From contig NZ_JAEULY010000004.1 of the NCBI RefSeq assembly GCF_016793595.1, forward strand, positions 806,001-870,000: 64,000 bases of DNA. Direction: 5' to 3'. Numbering within the stretch: the first letter of the stretch is position 1; each line of letters opens with the position of its first letter. Below, in pieces: positions 8,479 to 18,029 of the stretch. The notes under the pieces are model-generated. The model did no database searches. It saw nothing but the letters and a program-made list of their open reading frames with translations, and had not been told where the DNA came from. This stretch comes from Phreatobacter sp. Lineage in GTDB: Bacteria > Pseudomonadota > Alphaproteobacteria > Rhizobiales > Phreatobacteraceae. A program made the translations under genes and the position numbers.

Positions 8479-8525
8479 GAGCATTCTCAAGCGAAGTGGG
8501 TACCGTTTCGCGTGAAGAGAATGCG
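8479..8525. repeat. dispersed palindromic repeat (Rhizobiales type)
   Basis: GCATTCTC at 8481-8488 pairs with GAGAATGC at 8517-8524, and inner AAGCGAA / TTCGCGT segments add a nearly paired second stem. The core AAGCGAAGTGGGTACCG-TTTCGCGTGAAGAGAATGCG has the form of a palindromic element that I recall as scattered through intergenic regions of many Hyphomicrobiales genomes. It sits between ilvH and pdxJ and could also act as a transcript end structure. A fragment of a similar sequence (TCAAGCGAAATGCTCTAAGAGC) occurs at about 29157-29178. Confidence 0.55.
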
Positions 8526-8572
8526 ACCTGCTAACAAGACCGGCCATCCTGTGCCGATCCGAGGCTGAAGCC

Positions 8573-9310
8573 ATGCCGACGCATCTGTCCGTCAACGTCA
8601 ACGCCATCGCGCAGCTGCGCAACCGGCGCAACCTGCCCTGGCCGAGCGTGGTGGGGCTTGCCCGCATCGCTTTGCAGGCGGGCGCGGCGGGGATCACCGT
8701 CCACCCCCGGCCGGACGAGCGGCACATCCGGCGTGGCGACGTGTTCGCGCTGGTGGCGATGATCCGCAACGAATTCCCGAAAGCCGAGTTCAACATCGAA
8801 GGCTATCCGGACGAGCGGTTCCTGGCGCTGTGCGAGGAGGCGAAGCCCGATCAGGTGACGCTGGTGCCGGACGATCCGGCGCAGGCGACCTCCGACCACG
8901 GCTGGGACGTGGCGAAGGACGGCGACCTGCTGACGCGCGTGAACAGGCGGCTGAAGGCGGCGGGCTTCCGCGTCTCGCTGTTCCTCGATCCCGACCCGGC
9001 GCTGGTGGCCGGCGCCAAGGCGACCGGGGCCGACCGGATCGAACTCTATACCGGCCCCTATGGCGGCTCGTCCGACCCGGACAAGGCGCAGGCCGAGCTC
9101 GCCAAGCTCGCCGCGACGACCGACGCGGCGGTCGCGGCGGGGCTCGCCGTCAATGCCGGCCACGACCTCACCCTCGACAACCTGCCGGCCCTCATCGCCC
9201 GCGCGCCGGCCATCGCCGAGGTGTCCATCGGCCATGCGCTGACCGCCGATGCCCTCACCTACGGCATGGCGGAAACGGTCAGGCTCTACCAGAAGGCCTG
9301 CGGCGGCTGA
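8573..9310 (+). CDS. pdxJ: pyridoxine 5'-phosphate synthase
   Basis: A 245-residue TIM-barrel enzyme that condenses 3-amino-1-hydroxyacetone phosphate with 1-deoxyxylulose 5-phosphate to give pyridoxine 5'-phosphate. Family motifs are present from the start: [15 protein letters not shown], then [26 protein letters not shown] and [18 protein letters not shown], ending with [13 protein letters not shown] and [11 protein letters not shown]. The length is normal. It stands alone between ilvH and a TetR gene, without the acpS or recO neighbours seen in enterics. With pdxY at 13.3 kb, two B6-metabolism genes lie in this window. Confidence 0.95.
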   Translation: MPTHLSVNVNAIAQLRNRRNLPWPSVVGLARIALQAGAAGITVHPRPDERHIRRGDVFALVAMIRNEFPKAEFNIEGYPDERFLALCEEAKPDQVTLVPDDPAQATSDHGWDVAKDGDLLTRVNRRLKAAGFRVSLFLDPDPALVAGAKATGADRIELYTGPYGGSSDPDKAQAELAKLAATTDAAVAAGLAVNAGHDLTLDNLPALIARAPAIAEVSIGHALTADALTYGMAETVRLYQKACGG

Positions 9311-9349
9311 ACGCCGGCTTGCGCCGGGGATCGCGGTAGGCTAAAGAGC

Positions 9350-9375
9350 CGAACCGTAACGTACGGTACGGTTCG
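9350..9375. promoter_or_regulatory. palindromic operator upstream of the TetR gene
   Basis: CGAACCGTA (9350-9358) and TACGGTTCG (9367-9375) form a perfect 9-base inverted repeat with an 8-base spacer that itself contains ACGTACGG. It lies 20 bases before the start of the TetR-family gene, the usual position for an autoregulatory TetR operator. A shorter AACCGT-A-ACGGTT palindrome occurs upstream of the ACP gene at 41011-41023 and shares the half-sites. Confidence 0.6.
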
Positions 9376-9394
9376 CTCCCGCCTATCGGCACCC

Positions 9395-11282
<1,888 letters not shown>

Positions 11283-11317
11283 TGTCGGGATCAAGGCGAA
11301 CCTGATCGCACGACCTC

Positions 11318-11343
11318 AAGGGCGGCTTCGGCCGCCCTTTTTT
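11318..11343 (+). terminator. rho-independent terminator after ilvC
   Basis: AAGGGCGGC (11318-11326), a TTCG tetraloop and GCCGCCCTT (11331-11339) form a perfect 9-base stem running into six T. This is the strong terminator of the ilvC transcript, lying beyond the two GGACGGGCG hairpins of the duplicated segment. Confidence 0.88.
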
Positions 11344-11424
11344 GCACGAAAGATTTTTTTTCCGCGTGCACCACACGATGCGCGGCGATTCCCTCGGGCC
11401 AATCGCAGTCATCTGGCGGTATTA

Positions 11425-11487
11425 TGATGCCGACAAACGGTGCCCTGATGCCGTCGGACGGTGGCCTGATGCCGGCCGGCGGCGCCA
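11425..11487 (+). repeat. three imperfect 21-base tandem repeats
   Basis: Three consecutive units begin with TGATGCCG at 11425, 11446 and 11467 and share the pattern TGATGCCG-(6)-CGGYGGCC. They lie in the otherwise unassigned gap between the ilvC terminator and the first NTF2-like gene. Read from ATG 11427 they would encode Leu-Met-Pro-x-x-Gly-Gly heptads in a 59-codon frame whose TGA at 11604-11606 overlaps the ATG of the next gene. Whether that frame is translated is unknown. Confidence 0.6.
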
Positions 11488-11602
11488 TTCATCCTACACT
11501 CATCCGTATGTCTGCATTCTTGGTCACTATCCCTTGGCGGGTTGTCACAGATCGCGTTACCACCTTACCGTGGGGAACAGTTCAAGAGATTCTGCCACAC
11601 TC

Positions 11603-12037
11603 ATGACCTACCCCAGTTTCCGCGTCCTATCCGGCACAATCGCCGTCAGGGAGAGCCTGATCGAGCTCTACGAGGCGCGCCGGCGCGGCGACGGCGACGG
11701 CTTCGCCGCGGGCTTCGCGGAGGACGGCGTCTTTCACATTCTCGGCGACACCCGGCTGCTTCCGGAGACCGGCCCCCGACACGGCCGCCGCGACATCGCC
11801 CGCGTCATCAAGCAGTGCTACCGGCAATACGAGTATGTCGACGCGCTGCTCATCGACGTGATCGTCGACATCAATCTCGCGGCCATACGCCGCCATCTCA
11901 CCCTGCGCAGCCGCGAGACCGGCGCCGTCGGGGAGTTCGACGTGATGGATTTCATCCGCCTGCGCGACGGCGAGATCGTCGAGCTGACACAGTTCATGGA
12001 CACCGCCTCTCTCGCCGTCATGTCCGGCAGGGTCTAG
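11603..12037 (+). CDS. NTF2-like (SnoaL-fold) protein
   Basis: A 144-residue protein of the NTF2/SnoaL/ketosteroid-isomerase superfamily: a helical start (RESLIELYEARRRGDGDGFA), then FAEDGVFHILGDT and a C-terminal strand pair ending DFIRLRDGEIVELTQFMDT. The cone-shaped fold binds small hydrophobic ligands, but the catalytic residues of known enzymes are not evident. It is followed after two bases by a paralogue, so the two are likely an operon and may form a heteromer. The start at 11603 is chosen because it opens the conserved domain; longer frames upstream run through repeats. Function unknown. Confidence 0.75.
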   Translation: MTYPSFRVLSGTIAVRESLIELYEARRRGDGDGFAAGFAEDGVFHILGDTRLLPETGPRHGRRDIARVIKQCYRQYEYVDALLIDVIVDINLAAIRRHLTLRSRETGAVGEFDVMDFIRLRDGEIVELTQFMDTASLAVMSGRV

Positions 12038-12039
12038 CC

Positions 12040-12489
12040 ATGTCCAAGCCCTCCTCCTTCGCCAGCGAGACGACACGCCGCAAGGCGCTGTTCGAGGCTG
12101 TTCACGCGCTCTACGATGCGCGTCAGGCAGGCGATTTCGAGGAGTATCTCAGCTATCTGGCGCCCGATGCGCGGATGACGGTCATCGGCAATCCGGTGCT
12201 CAATCCGCAATCCGGGCTGAGGGTCGGCCGCGACAGCATCGACCGCTATATCCGCCAGGTGCACGACGAGAACGTCTATCTCGGCCACGGCATCGACCAC
12301 ATCATCACCGAGGGCGACCACGTGGTGGTGCGGTGGCACATGGACCTGCGTCTCGCCCAGAACGGCCGGGAAGCCCGGTTCGACGCGCTCGACTATCTGC
12401 GCATCCGCGACAACCGGATCGTCGAGGTGACGCAGTTCTACGACACCGGCACCATGGCCCTGCTCAAGGGACGCGTCCGGATCGCCTGA
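12040..12489 (+). CDS. NTF2-like (SnoaL-fold) protein, paralogue of the preceding gene
   Basis: A 149-residue NTF2-like protein. It shares with its upstream neighbour the arrangement ALYDARQAGDFEEYLSYLAP, then DARMTVIGNP and the C-terminal LRIRDNRIVEVTQFYDTGTM. The close spacing (two bases) and shared ending motif show that the pair arose by duplication and is co-translated. No catalytic set can be assigned. An inverted repeat at 12502-12523 follows the stop and may end the transcript. Substrate and role unknown. Confidence 0.78.
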   Translation: MSKPSSFASETTRRKALFEAVHALYDARQAGDFEEYLSYLAPDARMTVIGNPVLNPQSGLRVGRDSIDRYIRQVHDENVYLGHGIDHIITEGDHVVVRWHMDLRLAQNGREARFDALDYLRIRDNRIVEVTQFYDTGTMALLKGRVRIA

Positions 12490-12501
12490 GCGCGAATCGA
12501 A

Positions 12502-12523
12502 AAGGGCGGCCAGGGCCGCCCTT
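12502..12523. terminator. bidirectional terminator between convergent genes
   Basis: AAGGGCGGC (12502-12510) and GCCGCCCTT (12515-12523) form a perfect 9-base stem with a CAGG loop. It lies between the NTF2-like pair and the convergent helix-hairpin-helix gene. Read on the minus strand the stem is followed by CTTTTCG, so it serves that gene best. Confidence 0.7.
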
Positions 12524-12544
12524 CCCGACATGCACCCGACCGGA

Positions 12545-12979
12545 TCAGAACCGCACGCGATCCTTGATGGCGGTCAGCGCCTGCTGGTTGACCGACGTGC
12601 CGGTCATGCGGCGCTCGAAATCGGCCCAGTCGCGGAAACGGCCCTTGCCGCGCTCGGTGACGATGGCCTGCGCGCGCGCCGCGCCGATCTGCGGCAGGGC
12701 GTCGAGTTCGGCGGCGGTGGCGCTGTTGAGATTGACCCGCGCCGCCTGGTTCTGGGCAGCGGGAGCGGCGGCCGCCGGGCGGGCCGGCGTCGTGGCGGCG
12801 GGAGCGGCAGCGGCCGGGCGAGCCGGAGCCGCGGGCGTCGTGGCCGGCGTCGTGGCCGGCGCCGTGGCGGCGGGACGGGACGGCTGCGTCGTGGAGGGCT
12901 GGGTCGCCGTCTGGGCGAGAGCCGAACCGGCAAGCAGGGCGGAAACCGCGGCGGCGGTGAGGATGCGCGAGAAAGTCAT
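12545..12979 (-). CDS. secreted helix-hairpin-helix (ComEA-like) protein
   Basis: A 144-residue protein with a signal peptide (MTFSRILTAAAVSALLAG, cleavage after ALA), a low-complexity Pro/Ala/Thr linker (about residues 24-78) and one helix-hairpin-helix domain beginning VNLNSATAAELDALPQIG at about residue 82. The HhH domain matches the DNA-binding domain of ComEA, which pulls incoming DNA across the periplasm. No comEC or other competence gene is nearby, so a role in DNA uptake is only a family-level inference. An ATG at 12991 would add four residues. A good terminator follows. Confidence 0.8.
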   Translation of the reverse strand: MTFSRILTAAAVSALLAGSALAQTATQPSTTQPSRPAATAPATTPATTPAAPARPAAAAPAATTPARPAAAAPAAQNQAARVNLNSATAAELDALPQIGAARAQAIVTERGKGRFRDWADFERRMTGTSVNQQALTAIKDRVRF

Positions 12980-13267
12980 GGGATGGTCCATCCGCAAGCC
13001 CGGCCGGAATTCCTCCCGAGATCCGCGGCGACGGCCGGGCAGGCCACCGCGGAAGACTGCCGGAGCTGATCGCCTCGACCCGGTGATCACGCACCCGGAC
13101 CATGACCGGCATTTGATGCCTTCGCTGCTTTCTTGTGGCCTTCCGGTGAACGGCCGTTGAACGAAGTACCTGACGTGATGGCAGGGTTCACCGATGGGAA
13201 TTGGCGCGGGCCGGCAAGGCCCGCTAGCGTGACGGCGCTTCATACTCGCCCTCCGCGGAACGCCGCC

Positions 13268-14116
13268 ATGAACATCCTGTCCATCCAGTCCTGGGTCGCC
13301 TACGGCCATGTCGGCAACGCCTCGGCCGTCTTCCCCATGCAGCGCCTCGGCCACGAGGTCTGGGCGATCCACACCGTGCAGTTCTCGAACCATACCGGCT
13401 ATGGCGCCTGGAGGGGCCGCGTCTATGACGGCCCGATGATCGAGGAACTGGTGGACGGCATCGCCGAGCGCGGCGTGCTCGGCCGCTGCGACGGCGTGCT
13501 TTCCGGCTATATGGGCTCCGCCGATATCGGCACCGCCATCCTCGATGCGGTCGCGCGCGTGCGCGCCGCCAATCCGAAGGCGCTCTATTGCTGCGATCCG
13601 GTGATCGGCGATGTCGGGCGGGGCGTTTTCGTGCGGCCCGGCATTCCCGAATTCATGCGTGATGCCGCCGTGCCGGCGGCCGACATCATCACACCCAACC
13701 AGTTCGAGCTGGAATATCTCACCGGCCGCACAGTGACGACGCTCGCCGATGCCAAGGCCGCCGTGGCCGCGCTTCAGGCGCGCGGGCCGAAGACGGTGCT
13801 CGTCACCAGCCTCCTGACCGAGGACACGCCGGCGGATTCCATCGACCTGCTGGCGTCCGGGCCGGCGGGCGCGTTCCGCGTCCGCACGCCGAAGCTCGGC
13901 GTCTCGGTCAATGGCGCGGGCGACGCCATCGCGGCGCTGTTCTTCGTCCATGCCGCCGGAACCGGCGATGTCGCCAAGGCGCTGTCGCTCGCGGCCTCCT
14001 CGACCTTCGGGCTGCTGACGCGCACGGCCGAGGCGGGGTCGCGCGAAATCCTCACCGTCGCGGCGCAGGACGAGTTCGTCGCGCCGAGCCGGATCTTCAC
14101 GCCCGAGGCCGTCTGA
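13268..14116 (+). CDS. pdxY: pyridoxal kinase
   Basis: A 282-residue ribokinase-fold enzyme phosphorylating pyridoxal in the B6 salvage pathway. The N-terminus [20 protein letters not shown] is the classic PdxY/PdxK substrate-binding start, followed by [34 protein letters not shown] and [13 protein letters not shown]. The ATP-binding anion hole is in [15 protein letters not shown], with Asp as the catalytic base in the GAGD motif. The length is typical. A PhzF-family gene follows after five bases and is likely co-transcribed. Confidence 0.93.
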   Translation: MNILSIQSWVAYGHVGNASAVFPMQRLGHEVWAIHTVQFSNHTGYGAWRGRVYDGPMIEELVDGIAERGVLGRCDGVLSGYMGSADIGTAILDAVARVRAANPKALYCCDPVIGDVGRGVFVRPGIPEFMRDAAVPAADIITPNQFELEYLTGRTVTTLADAKAAVAALQARGPKTVLVTSLLTEDTPADSIDLLASGPAGAFRVRTPKLGVSVNGAGDAIAALFFVHAAGTGDVAKALSLAASSTFGLLTRTAEAGSREILTVAAQDEFVAPSRIFTPEAV

Positions 14117-14121
14117 CGCTC

Positions 14122-15033
14122 ATGACCCGCCGCTTTCACACGCTCGACGTCTTCACCGGCACGCCGCTCGCCGGCAATCCGCTCGCCGTGGTCCACGACG
14201 CCACGGGTCTCGACACGGCCGCGATGCAGAAGATCGCCGGCGAGTTCAACCTGTCGGAGACCGTCTTCATCCTGCCGGAGGCCGCGCCGGGCCACCGCGC
14301 CGACATCCGCATCTTCACGCCGGGCGCGGAGCTGCCCTTCGCGGGCCACCCGACGGTCGGCACAGCGGTCCTGCTCGCCCAGCTGGATGGCCTGTCTCCC
14401 GGCGCCGAGACCCGCTTCGTGCTGGGGGAGAAGGCCGGTCCGGTGCCCTGCCACGCCGTCCGCCATGCCGACGGCCGCTATGAGGCGACGTTCGAGGCGC
14501 CGCGACGGCCGGCCGTGATCGGGCCGGCGCCGGATCCCGCCCAGCTCGCCGGCATCCTCGGCCTGACGCCCGGCGATATCGGCTTCGACGGACATCGCCC
14601 GAGCCGCTATGGCGCGCCGGTGTCGTTCTGCTACGTGCCGGTGAAGACCCGCGCGGCCATGGACGCCATCCGCGTCGATACCCGCTGGTGCGCCGAGACC
14701 TTCGCCGCCATCGGCGAGAACCACCCCGCGATCTTCGCCTATACCCGCCAGACCGTGGACCCGGCCGCCAGTTTCCACGCGCGCATGTTCGCGCCCGGCC
14801 TCGGCATCGCCGAGGACCCGGCGACGGGATCGGCGGCGGCGGCCTTCGCCGGCGTGCTGGCGGAGTTCGACCGGCCAGCGGATGGCACCCATGCCGTGGT
14901 CATCGAACAGGGCTTCGCCATGGGCCGGCCGAGCCGGATCGCGCTCGGCCTGACCATCGAGGGCCGGGCGGTGACCCGCGTGACAATCGGCGGCGGCGCC
15001 GTGATGGTCGCCGAGGGCCGGCTCCACCTCTGA
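14122..15033 (+). CDS. PhzF family isomerase-like protein
   Basis: A 303-residue PhzF-fold protein, with two similar alpha/beta barrels around an active-site cleft. The N-terminus FHTLDVFTGTPLAGNPLAVV, the segment LSETVFILP with the catalytic Glu, FTPGAELPFAGHPTVGTA and the later DPATGSAAAAF are the family hallmarks. PhzF isomerises a phenazine precursor, but most family members have unknown substrates and no phenazine genes are present here. It follows pdxY by five bases and ends in a strong hairpin at 15049-15077. Confidence 0.88.
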   Translation: MTRRFHTLDVFTGTPLAGNPLAVVHDATGLDTAAMQKIAGEFNLSETVFILPEAAPGHRADIRIFTPGAELPFAGHPTVGTAVLLAQLDGLSPGAETRFVLGEKAGPVPCHAVRHADGRYEATFEAPRRPAVIGPAPDPAQLAGILGLTPGDIGFDGHRPSRYGAPVSFCYVPVKTRAAMDAIRVDTRWCAETFAAIGENHPAIFAYTRQTVDPAASFHARMFAPGLGIAEDPATGSAAAAFAGVLAEFDRPADGTHAVVIEQGFAMGRPSRIALGLTIEGRAVTRVTIGGGAVMVAEGRLHL

Positions 15034-15048
15034 GATCCGCCCAAAGAA

Positions 15049-15077
15049 AAACCCGCCGGACGGAGCCCGGCGGGTTT
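15049..15077. terminator. terminator between PhzF gene and convergent lipoprotein gene
   Basis: AAACCCGCCGG (15049-15059) pairs perfectly with CCGGCGGGTTT (15067-15077) around a seven-base loop. T residues end the right arm and a run of A precedes the left arm, so it can terminate both convergent transcripts. Confidence 0.8.
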
Positions 15078-15097
15078 GCTATCCGATTGAACGCCGA

Positions 15098-15364
15098 TCA
15101 GCGGCGGTAGCGGCAGACGCGCTCGCCGTAGCGGTTGACCCAGCAGCGACGACGCGGCGTCGTCTCGGCACCGATGATCGCGCCGGCAACACCGCCGATC
15201 GCCGCGCCCGCGAGAGCGCCACCGCCCGTGCCGGTCGCCAGACCGCCGATGATCGCGCCGGCGCCGGCGCCGATCGCGCCGCCCGCGGCGGCCCGCTCCT
15301 CGCGCGGCGTGCACGCGCCAATCATCAGGGCCGCGGCGCCGACCAGAGCCAATTTCTTCAACAT
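15098..15364 (-). CDS. small glycine-zipper lipoprotein
   Basis: An 88-residue lipoprotein. MLKKLALVGAAALMIGACTP is a lipoprotein signal with the lipobox IGAC. The middle (about residues 27-65) is a glycine zipper with repeated GxxxG spacing (AIGAGAGAIIGGLATGTGGG), as in outer-membrane-associated Gly-zipper proteins. The C-terminus is basic with two Cys (RRRCWVNRYGERVCRYRR). AGGAGGG precedes the start. It probably sits on the outer membrane. Relatives are common in Hyphomicrobiales but have no defined function. Confidence 0.75.
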   Translation of the reverse strand: MLKKLALVGAAALMIGACTPREERAAAGGAIGAGAGAIIGGLATGTGGGALAGAAIGGVAGAIIGAETTPRRRCWVNRYGERVCRYRR

Positions 15365-15533
15365 CGAGAATCCCTCCTGCAAAGCCCCTTCCCGGGGGAC
15401 GACCATAGGGGACCACCGGGCCATTTGCCAAGCCGCCGTCCGTTCAGCTTTAACAGACGGTAACGCCTGTTTCGCAGGGCCGGAGGCTCCGGCGGAAGCG
15501 GCGAGCAGCCTGCCATCGCGCGAGGACAACGCC

Positions 15534-16265
15534 CTGGCCGTTCCCCGGTTCCGCCGCATCCGCCACATCGACGCCACGCTCGACGCGAGCCCCTGGGCCT
15601 ATGCCGAGCGGCAGAGGCCGGCGATCGACGCCGCCTGGGCGGCCGCGACCGCCGCCAATCCGGCGCTGTTCAACGGTCGCGTGCTGCTGATGAGCGGCGG
15701 CGGGGTGACAGGGGAGCGGATGACCGGCCGCTACCGGCCGGTCCTCTACGCCGAATTCCTGCACTACATGCGCCATGGCGAGGCCGACGGTCGCACCAAG
15801 AACGGCTTCGCCCTCGCCGGCCTCGTCGCGTCGGACGGGGCGCTCGCCATGGGAGTGATGGGCGCCCATACCGCCAATGCCGGCAAGATCTACTTCCCCG
15901 GCGGCACGCCCGATCTCGACGATCTCGTCGATGGCCGCGTCGATCTCGCGGGAAGCGTGCGCCGCGAGCTTGGGGAGGAAACGGGCCTTCGCACCGATGA
16001 AGTGACCTTCGACGACGGGTTCTGGCTCTACGAGGACGACAAGCGCCTCGCCTTCACCAAGATCGTCCGGTCGCCGCTGGCCGGAGACGCCCTGCGCCAG
16101 ACAATTCTCGGCCGGCTTGCCGCCGAGGCGCAGCCGGAACTCGCGGACATCCACCTGGTCCGCTCGGCCGATGACCTCATTCCCGAGCGGATGCCGGCCT
16201 TCCAGCTCGCCTTCTGCGAATGGTGGCTTGCCGGTGGCGCGGCGGAGGCCGCTCAGCCCGGATAG
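15534..16265 (+). CDS. NUDIX hydrolase domain protein (start codon uncertain)
   Basis: The frame encodes a NUDIX-family hydrolase: FNGRVLLMSGGG, then FPGGTPDLDDL and the catalytic helix RELGEETGL, with two acidic residues in EE as metal ligands. The conserved N-terminal half (RRIRHIDATLDASPWAYAER) begins near 15545, but no ATG, GTG or TTG lies in frame between about 15250, inside the opposite-strand lipoprotein gene, and that point. CTG at 15534 or 15510 or ATT near 15423 are the only nearby candidates. Expect a nucleoside-diphosphate-linked substrate. The 3' end overlaps the convergent lipoprotein gene by 13 bases. Confidence 0.7.
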   Translation: MAVPRFRRIRHIDATLDASPWAYAERQRPAIDAAWAAATAANPALFNGRVLLMSGGGVTGERMTGRYRPVLYAEFLHYMRHGEADGRTKNGFALAGLVASDGALAMGVMGAHTANAGKIYFPGGTPDLDDLVDGRVDLAGSVRRELGEETGLRTDEVTFDDGFWLYEDDKRLAFTKIVRSPLAGDALRQTILGRLAAEAQPELADIHLVRSADDLIPERMPAFQLAFCEWWLAGGAAEAAQPG

Positions 16266-16597
16266 CCGTAGCGGCGCTTGACGGCCGACAGCGCGGCGCT
16301 CGCCTCGCCCGAGCGGCCGGCGGCGCAGGCTGCCTCTGGCCCGCGCAGGTCGGCGATCACCCGGCCATGAACATCGCGGGCGACGTGGCCGGTGGCGAGG
16401 TCATTGTCCATCACCGCGCGGAAGCGGGTGATCTCGCCGGAGCAGCCGGCGCCCTCCGGCAGGCGGAAGTCCGGGCGCGTCACATACTGGGGGGACGACC
16501 CCTGCGCGACCGGCTGAGGCGCGAGCGTCTCGGAGGTCGACTGGCAGGCGGCAAGCGCGAGGGTGCCGGCAAGGACGAGAAGGGTGGCGCGGATCAT
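16253..16597 (-). CDS. small lipoprotein of unknown function
   Basis: A 114-residue protein starting MIRATLLVLAGTLALAACQS, a lipoprotein signal with lipobox LAAC. The mature part is polar, with PEGAGCSGEITRFRAVMDND and ARDVHGRVIADL, and a second and third Cys (GCSG, AACAAG) that may pair in the periplasm. It resembles small conserved Hyphomicrobiales lipoproteins but I do not recognise a named family. The start at 16597 opens the signal peptide; 16633 is an alternative. It overlaps the convergent NUDIX gene by 13 bases. Confidence 0.65.
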   Translation of the reverse strand: MIRATLLVLAGTLALAACQSTSETLAPQPVAQGSSPQYVTRPDFRLPEGAGCSGEITRFRAVMDNDLATGHVARDVHGRVIADLRGPEAACAAGRSGEASAALSAVKRRYGYPG

Positions 16598-16702
16598 GAA
16601 GGGCCCCGGAGGCGAAGAATCGGCACGCGCCAATCTAGGCCCCGGTGCAGGTCGCGCAAGGCGGCGGGCCGAAATCCGGCCGCTGATGGCGTGACGCGGT
16701 CC

Positions 16703-16731
16703 GCCATGCCCGGCACAAGGCCGCGCATGGC
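16703..16731. repeat. REP-like palindrome, degenerate copy
   Basis: GCCATGCCCGGC (16703-16714), loop ACAAG and GCCGCGCATGGC (16720-16731) form a 12-base stem with one mismatch. It closely resembles the perfect palindrome at 59794-59822, including the ACANG loop. It lies in the gap before the ring-cleaving dioxygenase 3' end. Confidence 0.6.
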
Positions 16732-16774
16732 GAAACAGATGCGGATCGGGAGCGGGCGCTCCCTGAGCGGCGCC

Positions 16775-17788
16775 TCAGCCGAGCGGCTTCAGGCCCCGCT
16801 CGATCTGCGCCCGCTTGGCTTCCAGGAACGGCGGCAGCGCCAGCTTCTCGCCGATCGTGGCGAGAGGCTCGTCGACATCGAAGCCCGGACCGTCGGTCGC
16901 GATCTCGAACAGGATGCCGTTCGGCTCCCGGAAATAGAGGCTGCGGAAATAGTAGCGGTCCACGGGCCCCGAATTCGGGATGCGCATGCCCTGCAACCGC
17001 TCGGCCCAGCCGCGATATTCGGCCTCGTCGGGCGTGCGGAACGCGACGTGATGGACCGAGCCCGCGCCCTGCCGCGCCTGCGGCAGATGCGGCTCCACCG
17101 CGACGTGGTACTCGGCGGCCGGACCGCCGTCGCCCATGGCATAGACATGGACAGGCGAGGCGCTCGGCAGCGTGTATTCGCGCACCTTGGTCATGCCGAG
17201 GACGTGGGTCAGCACGAGGTCGGTCGTCTCGAGCACCGGCACGCTGGCGGTGATCGGCCCGAGACCGCGAATCTGGTGCTCGGCCGGCACGCCGCTGGCG
17301 TCCCACGGATGGGCATCGCCCGCGCCGCCATCGTTGATGAGAGCGAGGCGCTGGCCTTCCGGGTCCTCGAAATCGAGGGTCAGACGGCCGTCGCGGACGG
17401 CGGGTGCGTCGTGCTTCACGCCCTTCTCGGCGAAGCGCCCGGCCCACCAGCGGATGGTCGCCTCGCCGGAGACGCGCAGCGCGGTGCGGATGATCGAATT
17501 GGTGCCGCGCCGCTCGCGGTCCACCGGCCACTCGAAGAAGGTGACGTCGGAGCCGGGGCTGGCGACGCCGTCGCCGTAGAACAGGTGATAGGCCGAAGTG
17601 TCGTCCTGGTTCACCGTGCGCTTGACGAGGCGCATGCCGAGAACGCCGGTGTAGAAGGCGTGATTGCCCGGCGCATCGGCCGAAACGGCGGTGAGGTGAT
17701 GGATGCCGGTCAGGCGGATGCCGGCCGGCGCGGATGTCGCGTTCAGGTTCGCAGTCGTGGTGGTTGTCGTGGTGGTTGTCGTGGTCAT
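16775..17788 (-). CDS. ring-cleaving dioxygenase, VOC (glyoxalase) superfamily
   Basis: A 337-residue two-module VOC protein similar to extradiol dioxygenases of the MhqO/YfiE type. Candidate Fe(II) ligands are the His of TGIHHLTAV, the His of [10 protein letters not shown] and the Glu of [13 protein letters not shown]. Such enzymes open hydroquinone- or catechol-type rings during quinone detoxification. The N-terminus is unusual: after Met come twelve Thr, encoded by a 12-base tandem repeat (TGGTTGTCGTGG on the plus strand, 17759-17786), so the length of this tail may vary. It stands alone, divergent from the MetE-like gene. Confidence 0.85.
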   Translation of the reverse strand: MTTTTTTTTTTTANLNATSAPAGIRLTGIHHLTAVSADAPGNHAFYTGVLGMRLVKRTVNQDDTSAYHLFYGDGVASPGSDVTFFEWPVDRERRGTNSIIRTALRVSGEATIRWWAGRFAEKGVKHDAPAVRDGRLTLDFEDPEGQRLALINDGGAGDAHPWDASGVPAEHQIRGLGPITASVPVLETTDLVLTHVLGMTKVREYTLPSASPVHVYAMGDGGPAAEYHVAVEPHLPQARQGAGSVHHVAFRTPDEAEYRGWAERLQGMRIPNSGPVDRYYFRSLYFREPNGILFEIATDGPGFDVDEPLATIGEKLALPPFLEAKRAQIERGLKPLG

Positions 17789-17864
17789 GGAGCTCTCCTC
17801 CTCAGATGGACAAGAGATCGGTCACCGCCGGCCGCGCGGCAAGGCGCCGGACCGCTCCATCGAC

Positions 17865-17947
17865 GCAAGCTCAGCTTGCAGCGGTGCCATCCGGGGCGGC
17901 CTTCGGCGCCACCGCCCGGCCCCGGCCCTTTCTCATGAGGGAGGGCC
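17865..17947. promoter_or_regulatory. two palindromes upstream of the MetE-like gene
   Basis: GCAAGCT-C-AGCTTGC at 17865-17879 is a perfect 7-base inverted repeat. GGCCCT-TT-CTCATGAG-GG-AGGGCC at 17924-17947 is a second nested palindrome. Both lie in the 240-base gap between the divergent dioxygenase and MetE-like genes and could be operator sites or transcript hairpins. No known riboswitch consensus was recognised. Confidence 0.35.
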
Positions 17948-18029
17948 GCAGTAAGGTCCCGGCCAAGGCCGCGGGCGCCCGAGCGCCAAGACAGAGCCGC
18001 ATCTGGGACGACACTGGGAGATTCAGGCC

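Noticed and set aside
17865..18029. SAM riboswitch upstream of the MetE-like gene
   Set aside because: The palindromes do not match the SAM-I or SAM-II consensus that I know; left as unassigned regulatory palindromes.
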